From contig JAFMOC010000042.1 of NCBI GenBank assembly GCA_019802505.1, positions 675,001-739,000 of the forward strand: a DNA stretch of 64,000 bases, written 5' to 3'. This document shows positions 43,626 through 55,059 of this stretch, piece by piece. Position 1 is the first letter of the stretch; every line of letters begins with the position of its first letter. The DNA is from Corydoras sp. C115 (Eukaryota > Chordata > Actinopteri > Siluriformes > Callichthyidae). A program made the translations under genes and the position numbers. The notes beneath the pieces were generated by a model. It had not been told where the DNA came from, made no database searches, and saw only the letters and a program-made list of their open reading frames with translations.

Positions 43626-45744
43626 GCACAAACGAATGATTAATCTGTTCTAAACATATTTATGTATTTAAGCATTATTTTACTCTTGTCTTTAATGTGT
43701 CTGTATGTTATTGGTTTAATAAAAAGTTATTCATACATTGCCTGCTTTACATGACTTCAAGTACTAGTGTTCACCAGTCGGTCCAACGTAAATTAAGGGT
43801 CATAATATCAGCCTGTGTTTGAAAGTTAAACAAGCATGAATAATCCTCCTCCTCACATTTTGAGCTCACACCCTTATAGTAATATCAAAAAAGCTACAAA
43901 GTCAATACAAAGTTCTCCGATTTGGTTTCTAGGAACACTGATCAGCTGCTTTCATTTCTTCATGTTCAATTTCTCCATGCTCTGACAACATTTGTCATTA
44001 CTGGCAAATTGACATGGAAATGACGATGATATATTTACACTGTAGTCAAAGCAAGTTTTGTTGAGTTGTGTTATTATGATTGAGCTTTCGATGTATGTTG
44101 GCCATGTGCTATTTTGAGTTGGTGTGTTTGTGTATGCACGTGTGTGTGTTTGGCTTCGAGGTAGCCTGGGGGATAACTAGTGTCATTAACATTCCAGCAG
44201 TCATGCCGACATTGCTAACCCTGCACTGCATGATGAGACAGCTCAGCCTCTGCAGGATCACTTTTTTGTACTTTCTGTTACACACCCCAACTAATTTTAA
44301 ATATACAAGCATACACACACACACACACACACACACACATAGTCCTACCTCGGAAAAACCTTTTTTATTTGCCTTTAATAATTGTAGATAAATTATGACT
44401 CATGTTAGCAAAAGCCATAAATCCCAACGTAATAAATAAAAATCTGATCACGTCGTTAAGGTTTTAAATAAATTAATTTTTCTCTGTGCCTTTCTAAACA
44501 CATTATTATATAGCTATACTCTTTAAAACAAAATCTAAAACAGATCTTTTAGATCAGAAATATGCAGAACATCTGAAAACATATGTGAACATTTGGAAAC
44601 CTTTAAATCATCTCTCCACAAGATTAAAATGACATGTAATTAATTAGAGTACTATTTGGCTAATTATATCTACATGCAAAATGTACACACATACACACAC
44701 CAAATAGAGTCATGTATTTATTCTTTGTGGGGTCATTTCACTTATTTTGCAGGATTTGAACAAAAGCTATTACTAGCCAAACAGTTCTTTAACCCTTAAA
44801 ACCTTAAAACATTTTTCGATTAAAAATCTCTGATTTTATATTATGGGGAAGTGCATTTTGTCCCTACAAGAATAAAAATACTACAGAAACGTTGTAGTCA
44901 ATTGGTTCTACTGGTATAATTGTTCTCTCATACCAACTTGTTTTTGTATCTTTGCCCCTAGGGTTTAAAAGAAAGCATCAGATACAAATCACACTGGAAA
45001 CCCACTCTGATGTAATCAAATCTTGTGGCTACATGTTAGAGTAGGAATCCTTTCACCTCACAGCTGAGACATGCACGGCTGATGACAAATATCATGGTTG
45101 TTCTGCAATGTTTGATCAGACACACTTTACATATGGAATTTATTCTATATGACAACACCCACATCTCAACAGTAAAACAAATTAAACTTTTTAAAAGAGA
45201 AAAAAAAACTGCACAACTTACACAACAAGAAGTGTTGAATACCTGTTTGTTACACCTACATAAGTTCATATTTCATCTCGAAATCATGGACCAATATAAA
45301 TATGGATCAATATAAACATGATCCAATTTCTATTCATAACTGCTCAATTTAGTCAAAAGAGCATTTGTAAGGTCATGCATCATGTATTCATCTGTAAATG
45401 TTCTTTATCCCTTTATCCCATGTATGTATTTGTTTGTTCCTCAAACTGGTTAAACTTGAATCAGTCTTATTTAATTTTCAATTATATAATATTAAATGGA
45501 ACTGAGAGCCAGATGTGTGTTGGAATCAGGACTGTTCTAAACACTCTGTTCTCTTATGACCAGATCTAAAGGAGTGTGTATGTATTTTTTACCACTATTA
45601 AAACCAACAACAATTGACTACTTTTATCTTATTCTGACTACATACACTGACCATTTTTTTTATTACGGATAACAAATGAAATAATAAAATATCAAAGCAA
45701 TCGATGAGCATTTTGTTTTAATTTCTTTAAAAAAACACTTTTGA
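43626..45744. other. intergenic, mostly unrecognised
   Basis: AT-rich DNA with a (CA)n tract at 44311-44338. This lies just 3' of the inferred inhbb transcript end. Confidence 0.5.
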
Positions 45745-45765
45745 ATCTACAATGAAGAGTAACAA

Positions 45766-45771
45766 TTTATT
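45766..45771 (-). terminator. inhbb: candidate inhbb polyadenylation signal AATAAA
   Basis: The minus strand reads AATAAA here, about 1.74 kb past the inhbb stop codon and followed within 40 bases by T/G-rich sequence. Alternative signals nearer the stop cannot be excluded. Confidence 0.35.
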
Positions 45772-46867
45772 TCAAAGTTACAAAATAATTACGAAAGCTT
45801 ATTTTCATTTGTACACACTGTAAACTGTACAGATATGACATTTAAACTAAGTGACTGTAAAAACAGCTAGAAATACTTTTATTACACAGTAAATGAAAAA
45901 TTAAATACGAAAAGACAGTTCCATGAGTCGCCTGTACAAAATAATAAAAAAATGAGTTTTCAGCTAAAACTGAATCATTGTTTTTGTACCCTGATACAGT
46001 GTTTAGGCCTCTTGAATGAAAAAAATATTTTACACATATTGGAATATCCTTACCACCATACAATAAGTATATTGGCCTCTTTGGTTCTATTATAAGGTAC
46101 ACATATTTTCACAAAATTCTGTTTATTATAAAAATAACATTTATTTTCCAATGGCATTTTTTTTTTGTTCTTTACACCTTTTAATTATTTCTGCAACTTT
46201 GTCAGTGCAAACAATTCTTCCGCTTTGGAAATTAAGCGAAAGATCACATTTCAAGTATGAAAGTATGAAAGATTAGCAGACAAAATCACTTGGTCTGAAT
46301 CAGGAGTACTATATAACTTATTGCATAGTTTATGCGGCACTTTGTATCACTAGGACATTGAGTGAGGGTAGGTGCACCTCTTGACAATCCTTTTAAAGGC
46401 ATTTCAATAGGCAAGTGCTATACATTGTGCATTTTGAGCATTTTTGCAAGTGCTTTACTTCTGGCTGAACGGTAATGGTGCCTCACCAGAGTGTATGGTG
46501 CTGACAGAATCGAAGAGCCACTGTAGATCACATGCCAAAGAGCTCTGATATCACACTTCACCTGACCTCACTCCTTGGTTTAGTGGTCTGCCACATGGAC
46601 AAGAAATGAGGAAAAAATAATCAAAGCCACCAGCAATATTTAATTACCTATTAATATGAAACAGTGCCGCAGGTCACTTTCAGAATAGCAATTGGAATGC
46701 ATTGAGGAACAGGTGATGTCATACGTTTGGTTGGTTGATTTGTCATGATCTTGCATTTGAAGTGCTGGTGTTTTGAAGTGTACAGAACATTGATATGTCA
46801 GTGCTTTTTTTACCAGTCTTAAAATGGTATTTGCTAAGTACTTATTGCAATAGGCAAAACCGGTTCA

Positions 46868-47105
46868 TACACGTAACTCCGTGGTAGCTCAGTGATTAGG
46901 GCAGTGGGCTATCGATCCGAAGGTTTAAAAGCCTAAATCCACCAAAAGTTGGCTCTTTCGGGCCCTTGAGGGACCACTTAACCCTCAGTGCTCCAGGGAA
47001 GCCGTATTAAGGGTGACCCTGTGCTTTGACCCCAAGTTAATAACTTGTGCGGATTTTCATTGTACTATGCCGAAATGTATAAGTATAAAGGCATCTGATA
47101 TTTTC
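46868..47105 (+). mobile_element. second tRNA-derived SINE family
   Basis: The head has an A box (gtggtagctcagtgattagg) and a weak B box, followed by agttggctctttcgggccct, accacttaaccctcagtgct and a tail attttctttctttaaaa. This body is unlike the V-SINE-like family. It lies in the inferred inhbb 3' UTR, antisense to the transcript. Confidence 0.65.
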
Positions 47106-47510
47106 TTTCTTTAAAAATGGAGAGAGCTACACCATTTTTATACCAATAAATGGCAACCTTAAAAAACCTTTTGGTTGCAGTCATTCCCTTCTCATAAATC
47201 CTTTGCATTTGTAAAATGACACAGAATTTAACCTGTCATTTATATTTGATAAATCACTGCTCCTGGCAAGCACACATGTTCGTAGACACACAGACATGCA
47301 CGCATGCACGCACAAGAGCGCGCGCGTGCACACACACACACACACACACATACACACCCAAACACAACGTGTGATTGTACGTTCCGCATATACATATAAC
47401 ATATTGATATGCATGTGGTACACAAGGGTCATAAATACATCACTGATGTGTTTGCAAAGTTCTGATTACAAAGTTTGATTACATTCATGTCTGTAAATCC
47501 CAGAACAGCC

Positions 47511-48283
47511 TCAAGCACAGCCACATTCCTCCACTATCATGTTTGGAACATCCCGTTTTACAATATTATACTCATCATCAAAGTACAGCATGGACATGGT
47601 GCTGAGCTTGGTAGGAATACAGCAGGAATTCACTGAGCCCGGGGTTATGCCACGCATGCGGTACTGATTTACAACTGCTGTGTGGAATGAGGAGGCTGAG
47701 CCAGGTACACCAGCCATATACGCAGGGCAGCTGCCCTCACAATAGTTACCATAGTAGCCAGCAGGTGCAATGATCCAGTCGTTCCATCCAATGAGTCTGA
47801 AATCAATGTAGAACTGCTGTCTGCAGCACAATCCACCATTGCTGCCATCACACTCCAGTCCGCGCTTGTGGATGCGGTGTTTTCCCTCAGCTTGCCGTGC
47901 CCGCACCACCATAAAAGGCCGGTGGGAAGGATCTCTGGCATCAACCAAAACAGGCAGCACGTTAGCCGAATCACAGCCTTCGCAACTCACGTCCAGGTCC
48001 TGACGACGGCCAGCCTTCCCCAGCGCTGCCCTGACTGTCTCCGACAAGGGAAATGTATGCCAGCCGCTGCGCTTCAGTTCTAGGCGCTTCTCGACAAATC
48101 TGTCCTCGCCACTGAGCTCCTTGTAGTACAACTTTACCGTCACTTTGCGACGCACTCCTTTCTCAGGACCACCAGGCAAGAGCTTGAAATAAAGCCATAA
48201 ATTGGCTTGGACCACATATAGGTTTTGATTTCCTTCATTGGAAATCAGGAAGTAGAGTCTGGACTTATGTGAAGTTGAGCCAT
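47511..48283 (-). CDS. inhbb: inhbb coding exon 2: rest of propeptide and mature activin beta-B domain
   Basis: This exon encodes residues 126-382 and the stop. The acceptor ccatctag lies at 48290-48284, and the first two bases complete the Asp codon begun in exon 1. The segment SRLYFLISNEGNQNLYVVQA and the block LKRSGWHTFPL are latency-propeptide landmarks. A basic site RIHKR precedes the mature domain, which starts GLECDG at residue 267. The mature domain is 116 residues, one longer than the human one, with cysteines at mature positions 4, 12, 13, 41, 45, 80, 81, 113 and 115, the full set of nine that forms the cystine knot, extra bond and interchain link. FRLIGWNDWIIAP and the C-terminal EECGCA are diagnostic. 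The chain WIIAPAGYYGNYCEGSCPAY is closer to beta-B than to beta-A. Dimers of beta-B form activin B, which signals through activin type II receptors; pairing with alpha gives inhibin B, which restrains FSH. No frameshift or stop interrupts it. Confidence 0.97.
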
Positions 48284-49433
48284 CTAGATGGAAGAGAAGG
48301 AAACACTTGTTTAGGCACATTGCATTATTTTGATAGTGAAATCAATCAAGCCATTGAGACAGTCATTAAGAGCAAAAATGCCCTGGAGGCTAACATGTTA
48401 CATTTACTCCCAGATACAATTTCTTTGTTTGTCCTATTATAAACCAACAAGTTTACATGTAATACATTAAATATTAAATATTATCTAGTCTTAAAAGGGA
48501 AAAGCTGAGGCTACAGGAAACTGGTCATAAGCTTGGCAATGTAAGATGCAGATGCAAAGAAAGCCATGTCTTAATTATTTTCATAAATAAAGGACGAGGG
48601 AATTACATTTTCTTATAACTCTGTAAACTGGCAGCACAATGCACTCTCTAAGTTATTAAGATACAGTCATGACACACTCTATTATGTCATTTATAACCTA
48701 GCATGTACCTAAGATATAGGAAAGCCAAGGATAATTTGCATAAACAAACTGCATAGGGCACCTGTCCAGTGTGTGAAACAGGTAATTTACTTTATACCAC
48801 CCAAAGGCTGGATGGTTTTAAAGATATTTTCAGGATTCATAAAGCAGTACTGGCATTAATCAGCACATGCTAAATTACTTAAATTGCTTTATTTGCAAAC
48901 TGATTAGACAAGGTCAATGTCAACAGCTTGCCTCAGAAGATGGCTTGTTTCTCTGACAGTCTGCCTGGCCTCATGTCACTGTGGCTTTATGTGCTCCCAA
49001 CACTGTCCAAACTTGTTTGCTTGTCTCTGCCCTCTGGCATGACCCCAGACTCTCAGAAGTTCCAGTGAGGCACAATTTCAAAGCCTTATATGTAAAAGTT
49101 TAGAAAACAATTTGCCTAATTAACCTTTGGTGTACAAATAGTGAGGCATGACATTCACTGAGGTGTTCCACTAGCTGCCTTAAGAGCTTCAGTCAAATCT
49201 TCCAGTAAACCAGTGTCCACCAGTTAAAAAAAAATCCACGAACTAGTAAGAAAGCTGAATAGTGTAGTTTGGAAAATTATCACATGATTTTGTACCCACA
49301 CAACCACAGATGGGCAAATTAAAAATGGTCAAATTTCCAGGAGGTCAATTCCCAGTTACATTAATGCACTGTTTTGAAAAAGCATTGCAACCAATAACTT
49401 AGTCTGTCAGTGTCCTATAACCAATAAACAGAT

Positions 49434-49640
49434 CCATCCATTATCTTCCACTTTATCCTCTACTAGGGTCGCCCATCCAGGGAGAACGTTTCGGGCACTG
49501 GGCAGATACACCCAGGACAGGGTGGCAATCTATCTCTGGTCACACACTCATTCACACAGACATACACAAACACACTCTGTATGGGGCAATTTGGATAATT
49601 CAATTGACCTTGATCCATGTGTTTGGACTGTGGAAGGAAT
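49434..49640 (-). mobile_element. V-SINE-like fragment in inhbb intron
   Basis: The tail-proximal half (atccattatcttccacttta to atgtgtttggactgtggaa) is present; the head and part of the body are missing. Confidence 0.78.
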
Positions 49641-50855
49641 AACACTGAAACACTGAAAACTACAGGAGTGTAGTTTAAAGAAGACAGAATTGGGGTATGT
49701 CTTTGTATTAAGAAGGCATACTAGACGTTAACTTACCAAGGTTTCAGCTATAACTTTTATCTTCTTGTTACTACATAAAATGTTTTAAGGTAATTTGATT
49801 CCTGGAATTAACTTCATTTTGTCACACAATTACTGTCTTTAATATTTAAAATATGAACCTATTATATTAAATATATAATGAGTTTTAAGCATGCTTACAC
49901 ATGTACAACATTGTATCTAATAACCAATTTGCATGTATAGGTAATTAATTATGGATGAACCAAAACTGATGGCTAAAGATGGCTCAGTACAGTTTTATGT
50001 AAAAGATAAACAATGAATCAGTCATGAGCATCAGTATGAACAGACATTTGAGCATACAATATTAATAATATTTATTTATTTATAATTTTAACATTGGTAC
50101 AATATCCCTTTAAGAATCTTTATAAAATGTTTGTAGGGTTACAGTTGGGTCTGTAAAAATTACATTGTAAATATATTTACATTATTATTAGTAGTAGCAG
50201 CAGTAGTATGAGCAGCTGGACTTTTCCAGCTCTAACACTTTATAGCACTTCACTGACGACTGCTCTCATGCTTAAAATGTTTCTTTTGAAATGCTTGGTG
50301 ACCCTTTGATCGGCTTTTGACATTCTCCCAGTCTTCTAACAGTGTGGATTTAAATTACCGGAACAGGATCATGTGTCAGGAAAATAGGCAAGTGTATTAA
50401 TGAGAAAAATTCAGATGGGGTATGACAATGTCAGATGAAATAGTAGGTCCTCCCCATGCAAATACAATGACTAACGTGCCAGACTGATTATTGTCAAATT
50501 ATAAATGCCTAATTCCCTACTTCAGGTTAAATGTCAAGAGTTCAGTGAGTACGAATAGCTACCGATAAATGAGAAGCATACATCTCTCGATTCGGTCCTG
50601 TGGCTACGGGACATAAAATCCTTTTGAAACGGCCCACAGAACAGAGTTAACAGAGATGTGAAGCTGGCAGCTGCTCTTACCTGTATCTTGGCAAACTTCT
50701 CCTCACTGCTTTTCTACATAGGTTGTGTGATTAAAGGCTCGATAAAAAAATCTCGTGCTTATGCATAGTTATCATTGAATAGCTGTTTACTATGCAAAAT
50801 ATAAACAGGAGTGCCCTGTTCTAGTAAACTACTATTCTATCATTTCATATGTATA

Positions 50856-50860
<5 letters not shown>

Positions 50861-50912
<52 letters not shown>
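50861..50912. repeat. (TG)n microsatellite
   Basis: About 26 TG units within inhbb intron 1. Confidence 0.95.
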
Positions 50913-50914
<2 letters not shown>

Positions 50915-51004
50915 CTGCATATGTACACCTCCTTGCCTCCTTGTTTCCACATTCTTAGTCTATTTTATCAGTTCCAATTACCATAGCAAGTGCATTTTGT
51001 AGTT

Positions 51005-51345
51005 CTTCAATTACAGACTGTTGTAAATCTGATTCTTTACATACTTTACTTTACATGCCACTGTTAACTTTGTTCCTTAATAATCAGGGCTACCACGGAG
51101 CATGTTTTATTTGCCTGATAGATAATACTCAGCACTGCAATGACACTGGCGTAGTGGTTTAGATAGATGCAGCAATGCTGCTGAACTTTTTCAACACATT
51201 ATTGTTACTGCTAGACTGTAAATTATCCACCAAAACTGTTTATCCTAGAGCATCCAGTGGACAAGGAAGCACTAATAAGGTAACAACAATGAGTTTTGAA
51301 CAATAAGGAGTAAACACAGTGTTTAAAAACTCTAGTAGCACAGTC
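51005..51345. mobile_element. inverted-repeat DNA transposon remnant
   Basis: Both arm-like parts are recognisable: ctcagcactgcaatgacact on one side and tgtttaaaaactctagtagc further on. This is the same family as 40480-40680 and 52525-52745. Confidence 0.45.
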
Positions 51346-51544
51346 TTTACCTGAAAATAATATGCAATGTGTAGAAACATGGTAATATACTGAGATTTTT
51401 ATACCTACAGGTGTTTTAATGGCATTCAATTTTTAGTGCAAAGGCATACATATTAATCTGCAGCTTTTACTCTTCTCAAAGGGAAGAGTAAAACATTTTT
51501 GACATAAGTATGACATTTTGGAGTACCATAGGAATTTTTTCCCC

Positions 51545-51800
51545 ACATATTTAAAAGAGCATTTGTGGGATCTGATACTGGTGTTCGACGAAAAAAGTCT
51601 GGCTCACAATTACTAGTTCTAGTTCTAGTTCATCACAAAGGTGTGTGACAGGGTTAAAGTGAGGGCTCTCTGTTGCTAGTTTTTCTACCATAACCTCAAC
51701 AATGCCTTTATTGAACATGCTTTGTGTAGTTGAAGCACAATCATCCTGGAAGGGCCTTTTCAAATAGTTCCCATAAAGTTGGTACACATTTGTCCAAATA
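51545..51800 (-). pseudogene. Tc1-like transposase remnant
   Basis: The minus-strand frame reads ESPHFNPVTHLCDELELEL, a mutated form of the conserved SPDLNPIE..W.ELE block that carries the last acidic catalytic residue. The plus strand phrase gagcatttgtgggatctgat is family-typical. The catalytic glutamate position reads V-T here. Confidence 0.65.
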
Positions 51801-51910
51801 GTATTGGTATACTAAAGCACTAAGATTTTTCTACACTTGAAATAAGAGGCTGAGTTCAACCCCTGATAAACAACATTATATCATTATTCCACCACTAAAC
51901 CTTACATTTC

Positions 51911-52260
51911 CACCCTTTCGCTTAATTTTCTACTAGGGTTGTGGAGGGATTCCCCATGCCCATTCAGGGATGAACGTTTAGGGCACTGGGCAGAAACACA
52001 ATCAGGACAGGGCACCTATCTCTGGGCACACTCACTCACACAGACACACACAACACACACACACACACTATATGGGGCAATTTACAGAATTCAGTTTACC
52101 ATGAATCCATGTTTTTGGACTGTGGGAGGAAACTGGAGAACCCGGAGGAAACCAATGCGTACACGGAAATAACATGGCAACTCCACCAAGATCGAGATTT
52201 AAACCTGTATCCCCAACGCTAAGAGGTTAACATGCTAACCACTAAGCCACCATGCCACCC
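51911..52260 (-). mobile_element. V-SINE-like element with TSD in inhbb intron
   Basis: Diverged near-full-length copy. The 13-mer aaccttacatttc at 51898-51910 is repeated exactly at 52261-52273. Confidence 0.9.
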
Positions 52261-52524
52261 AACCTTACATTTCAAAAACTTTAAAAATCCAGACATGTCC
52301 ATAAGCCTCGCAGAGTGTGATTTATCACCCCACAGAACATATTTTGTCACTGCATTTTGCATCACTCAATTGCATCTAACAATTGCCACTGTGCTTGTAG
52401 ATCTAAGGGTTGCAGGCAGCTGTCATGAAAACCAGTTACATTACGCTCATCTGTGGTTTATTGCCAGAGGAGGTTTGGACCTCATTTACAACAACAAGGT
52501 GAAGAAATAAGTCTCCACTTATGC

Positions 52525-52745
52525 CAGAGCAACACATATTACCACACCTCAACCACATCACTGCATCTGCCGTGCTGAGAATCATCCACCACCCAATTAA
52601 CACCCGCACTGTGTCCAGTGGGGTCCTAATCAGTAAAGAGCAAAATAAAGAAAACTGTATGTCTGAAAATGTGATGAACAGTTCATTACAGTGCATCTGT
52701 ATAGTTAGTGGAACTGATCATATGAACAATAAATTTTTATAAACA
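52525..52745 (-). mobile_element. inverted-repeat DNA transposon arm
   Basis: The phrase gtgctgagaatcatccacca, cccaattaacacccgcactg and gtggggtcctaatcagtaaa is the reverse-complement arm of the family seen at 40480-40680. Confidence 0.5.
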
Positions 52746-52884
52746 AGGACATGTACATATTAAAGTGACTAATGAGCGTAATTTACAGTGCAGTCTAACA
52801 TTAAAGTGCAGTCTAACATGAAACATTAAAGAGGGGTCCTGTTTGAGGTATGATTATTGGCTTGTGCTGGTGAAAGTTTGTGGA

Positions 52885-52891
<7 letters not shown>

Positions 52892-52961
<70 letters not shown>
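52892..52961. repeat. (TA)n microsatellite
   Basis: About 70 bases of pure TA in inhbb intron 1. Confidence 0.97.
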
Positions 52962-52965
<4 letters not shown>

Positions 52966-54277
52966 ATTGAATGATGAATGAAGACCTGGCCTCAACGCCA
53001 TGCCCTGGCTGGCAGGCTCTACTCTAAGGGTTGGCGCCAGCTGGCCTTGAGGCAGAAGGGGTCCAGAGAGCAGGGACCAAGGCCAGTTTTATGACACAAT
53101 GCTGTTCAAAGGTTCAAAGGTGTCCTGAATAATAGGAGAGAAAAATTAATATGCAATGGGTCCTGGGCTCACAATGATATTTTAAAATTGATCCTTTGAT
53201 ATTTTTTTTTCAAAATGGAGGCCACAGCTGAGATTAATTAACTGCTATAGTCTCATCATGGACTATTTGTCATGTATTATTCCAAATATTTTAATTATTG
53301 GCAAAAAATATTCTGTTTAGATGCAACTCACAGTGTTCTACTAATAACTGTTAATTCTTTGTTTCAGGGGTGTTTTGGCCATTTAGTACAAAAGGATATC
53401 AGTTCTATTACATTTTATAGTTTTCAGGAAAAGCGTTATATAAGTCATCGTGGTTCACCAGTCATTTAAAGAGCAGTTTGGAGTCATGACACACAGCTGT
53501 AAAATGTATGTGTGCGTAAACATTTTCTTACTTATCTTAATGATCTCTTAATTTAAAAATTTTAAAAGTGAGCTCAGAATGAATTTTGAACTTCATATTA
53601 GAATTGCTTTTAGAAGTCAACAATAAATTAAGGGACCTTTCAAAAAAAAAAAAAAAACGTTCTGTTAAGTTGCTAAATACATAATTAAATAAATAAAATA
53701 TATGACTACAGGTTAAACTGAACAGCATTGATGCAAAGTGGAATATTTCAGACAAAACCTGCTTCTTTTTAAATATTATTTTCCACAGCAATAATTATAA
53801 AACATGTAGTACAGTCTATGTCAAACTGACATGAAGCTATAAATTAGGAAAAGGACAAAAACAGTTCCCATCTAATGGAATATTAACATAGTAGTTGACA
53901 ACTGCATCCAGTTACAACCAAATTTACAAACTATTTTCAGTGCAGAGCAACATACTGTATTTAGATTTCTGTCCATGGCAATCAAACTTCAACTTTAAAT
54001 GTGATGAGATCAAAAACAGTATCAGTGGAATAACCCGCTCTGATTGTGTAATCGACAGCTAACGATTAAGAGAAATCATGCCATATAGGCTACTTCATCT
54101 GACAATTACACCAGTTTGGATGTCACAATAGTAACGTGATCGTTACACACACTGTATGGTCATGTTGTGGTTTCTTTGTGATTGCAATCCAAATCCAGCT
54201 CATTTTTTTGTTATATAACAATCCTAAAACGTACATAATACGTTTTTTTTTGTAAAAGCGTAAATAATGATGAATGG

Positions 54278-54417
54278 CATCTTTAAGTAACAACTCATTC
54301 ACAAACACCTGATATTATAAAGAGCAGGATCTGGTGATGATCATTTGATAATTCTACAGTGTAGCTGTTTTTTTCCTTAACTACTGTCTCTGCTGAATGA
54401 CTAAATGAAAATGTAAT
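54278..54417 (+). mobile_element. L2-type LINE 3' tail in inhbb intron
   Basis: The phrases ttcacaaacacctgatatta, gataattctacagtgtagct and gctgaatgactaaatg match the 3' UTR of the copy at 29885-30575. Confidence 0.6.
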
Positions 54418-54566
54418 GTAGGATAAGAAAAGATCTAAAGGGACAATTCAAAGCTACAAGTGACCAAAAAGGATAAGGAAGGAAATGTAAGGAAGGAGCC
54501 GTGAGCTAAAAACTTTCTCGTCCCTGTTCTAAATCTGAGATACCCGAGATACCTGAGATAACCCAC

Positions 54567-54942
54567 CTGACTCGGCGAAGCTGATGATTTCGGATGCCTC
54601 CTCCTGCGCCTCGTTGCTGTAGGCAGCGTGTCCGTCGAGACTGGGGATCTCGAGCCGGCCGTCCTCCCGCACCTTGCCGGCGTGCAGCTTCCTCAGCGCC
54701 GTGACCATGGCCGCCTTGGGAATGGGGTGAGTGATGTTGGGTCTCTCTCTCATCTGCAGTCGGCTCAGTATGTGCCTCTTCACCGCCTCCAGAAAATCTG
54801 TGTCCATCGCGTCGGGACGCCCGGTGCCGCACGACGCGCACGAGTGCTGGGCCACGGCGAGGAGCGAGTCGCTGCCCGCGCATCGCGCCGCCATCAGGCA
54901 GAGCGTCAGCCAGCACATCACCTGCACCGCCGCCACCTCCAT
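54567..54942 (-). CDS. inhbb: inhbb coding exon 1: inhibin/activin beta-B prepropeptide, N-terminal part
   Basis: This exon encodes residues 1-125 of the beta-B subunit of inhibin B and activin B, secreted TGF-beta-family hormones that act in gonad and pituitary. The open frame extends upstream to a GTG at 54966, but the first ATG is at 54942. It has a strong context (A at -3, G at +4) and is followed directly by a hydrophobic signal peptide of about 23 residues (core VMCWLTLCLMAA). The propeptide has a CxxC pair (SCASC, residues 35 and 38), the family blocks DFLEAVKRHILSRLQM and KAAMVTALRKLHAGKVRE, and an N-glycosylation site NIT at residue 69. It ends at EIISFAES. The donor is TCAG|gtgggt at 54567/54566, phase 1; the split codon completes as GAT (Asp) with exon 2, matching the human order SFAE-x-D-G. 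The exon lies in CpG-rich DNA. Confidence 0.95.
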
Positions 54943-55046
54943 CTTCAGCTCCTTCTTCACCTTCACTCCCGCTCGAGTCAGGGGCTCCGCAGGTTCGCTC
55001 GCCTCGCAATCACAGCTCCAAGTCGATGCCGTGCAGCCACATGAGA

Positions 55047-55055
55047 TATTTAAAC
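55047..55055 (-). promoter_or_regulatory. inhbb: possible TATA-like element of inhbb
   Basis: On the minus strand gtttaaata lies about 105 bases upstream of the inhbb ATG. A start site 25-30 bases downstream would give a 5' UTR of about 75-80 bases. It is AT-rich within GC-rich DNA, but there is no further support. Confidence 0.25.
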
Positions 55056-55059
55056 AACG

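Larger units (their letters stand above)
45745..47510 (-). other. inhbb: probable 3' UTR of inhbb
   Basis: No coding sequence follows the inhbb stop. On the minus strand the AT-rich stretch runs to an AATAAA hexamer at 45771-45766, within AAATAAATTG, after which the sequence changes character. A UTR of about 1.75 kb is plausible for this gene. A (CA)n tract (about 47331-47350) and a different tRNA-derived SINE (about 46868-47105) lie inside it. Other hexamers occur at about 46145 and 46126, so the true cleavage site is uncertain. This is inference from motif position only. Confidence 0.4.
48284..54566 (-). other. inhbb: inhbb intron 1 (6.3 kb)
   Basis: This is the single coding intron, with gtgggt at the donor and ccatctag at the acceptor, phase 1, the position expected for vertebrate inhibin beta genes. 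It holds two SINE copies, two copies of an inverted-repeat transposon family, a Tc1-like fragment, an L2 3' end and (TG)n and (TA)n tracts, listed separately. The remaining DNA, including 48.3-49.4, 49.7-50.8 and 52.97-54.27 kb, is AT-rich and I recognise nothing in it. Confidence 0.9.

Noticed and set aside
47669..48083. Other frames across inhbb exon 2
   Set aside because: Shadows of the real minus-strand coding frame.
54506..55044. Long alternative frames over inhbb exon 1 on both strands
   Set aside because: They are shadows produced by GC-rich coding DNA; the inhbb frame has clear homology.
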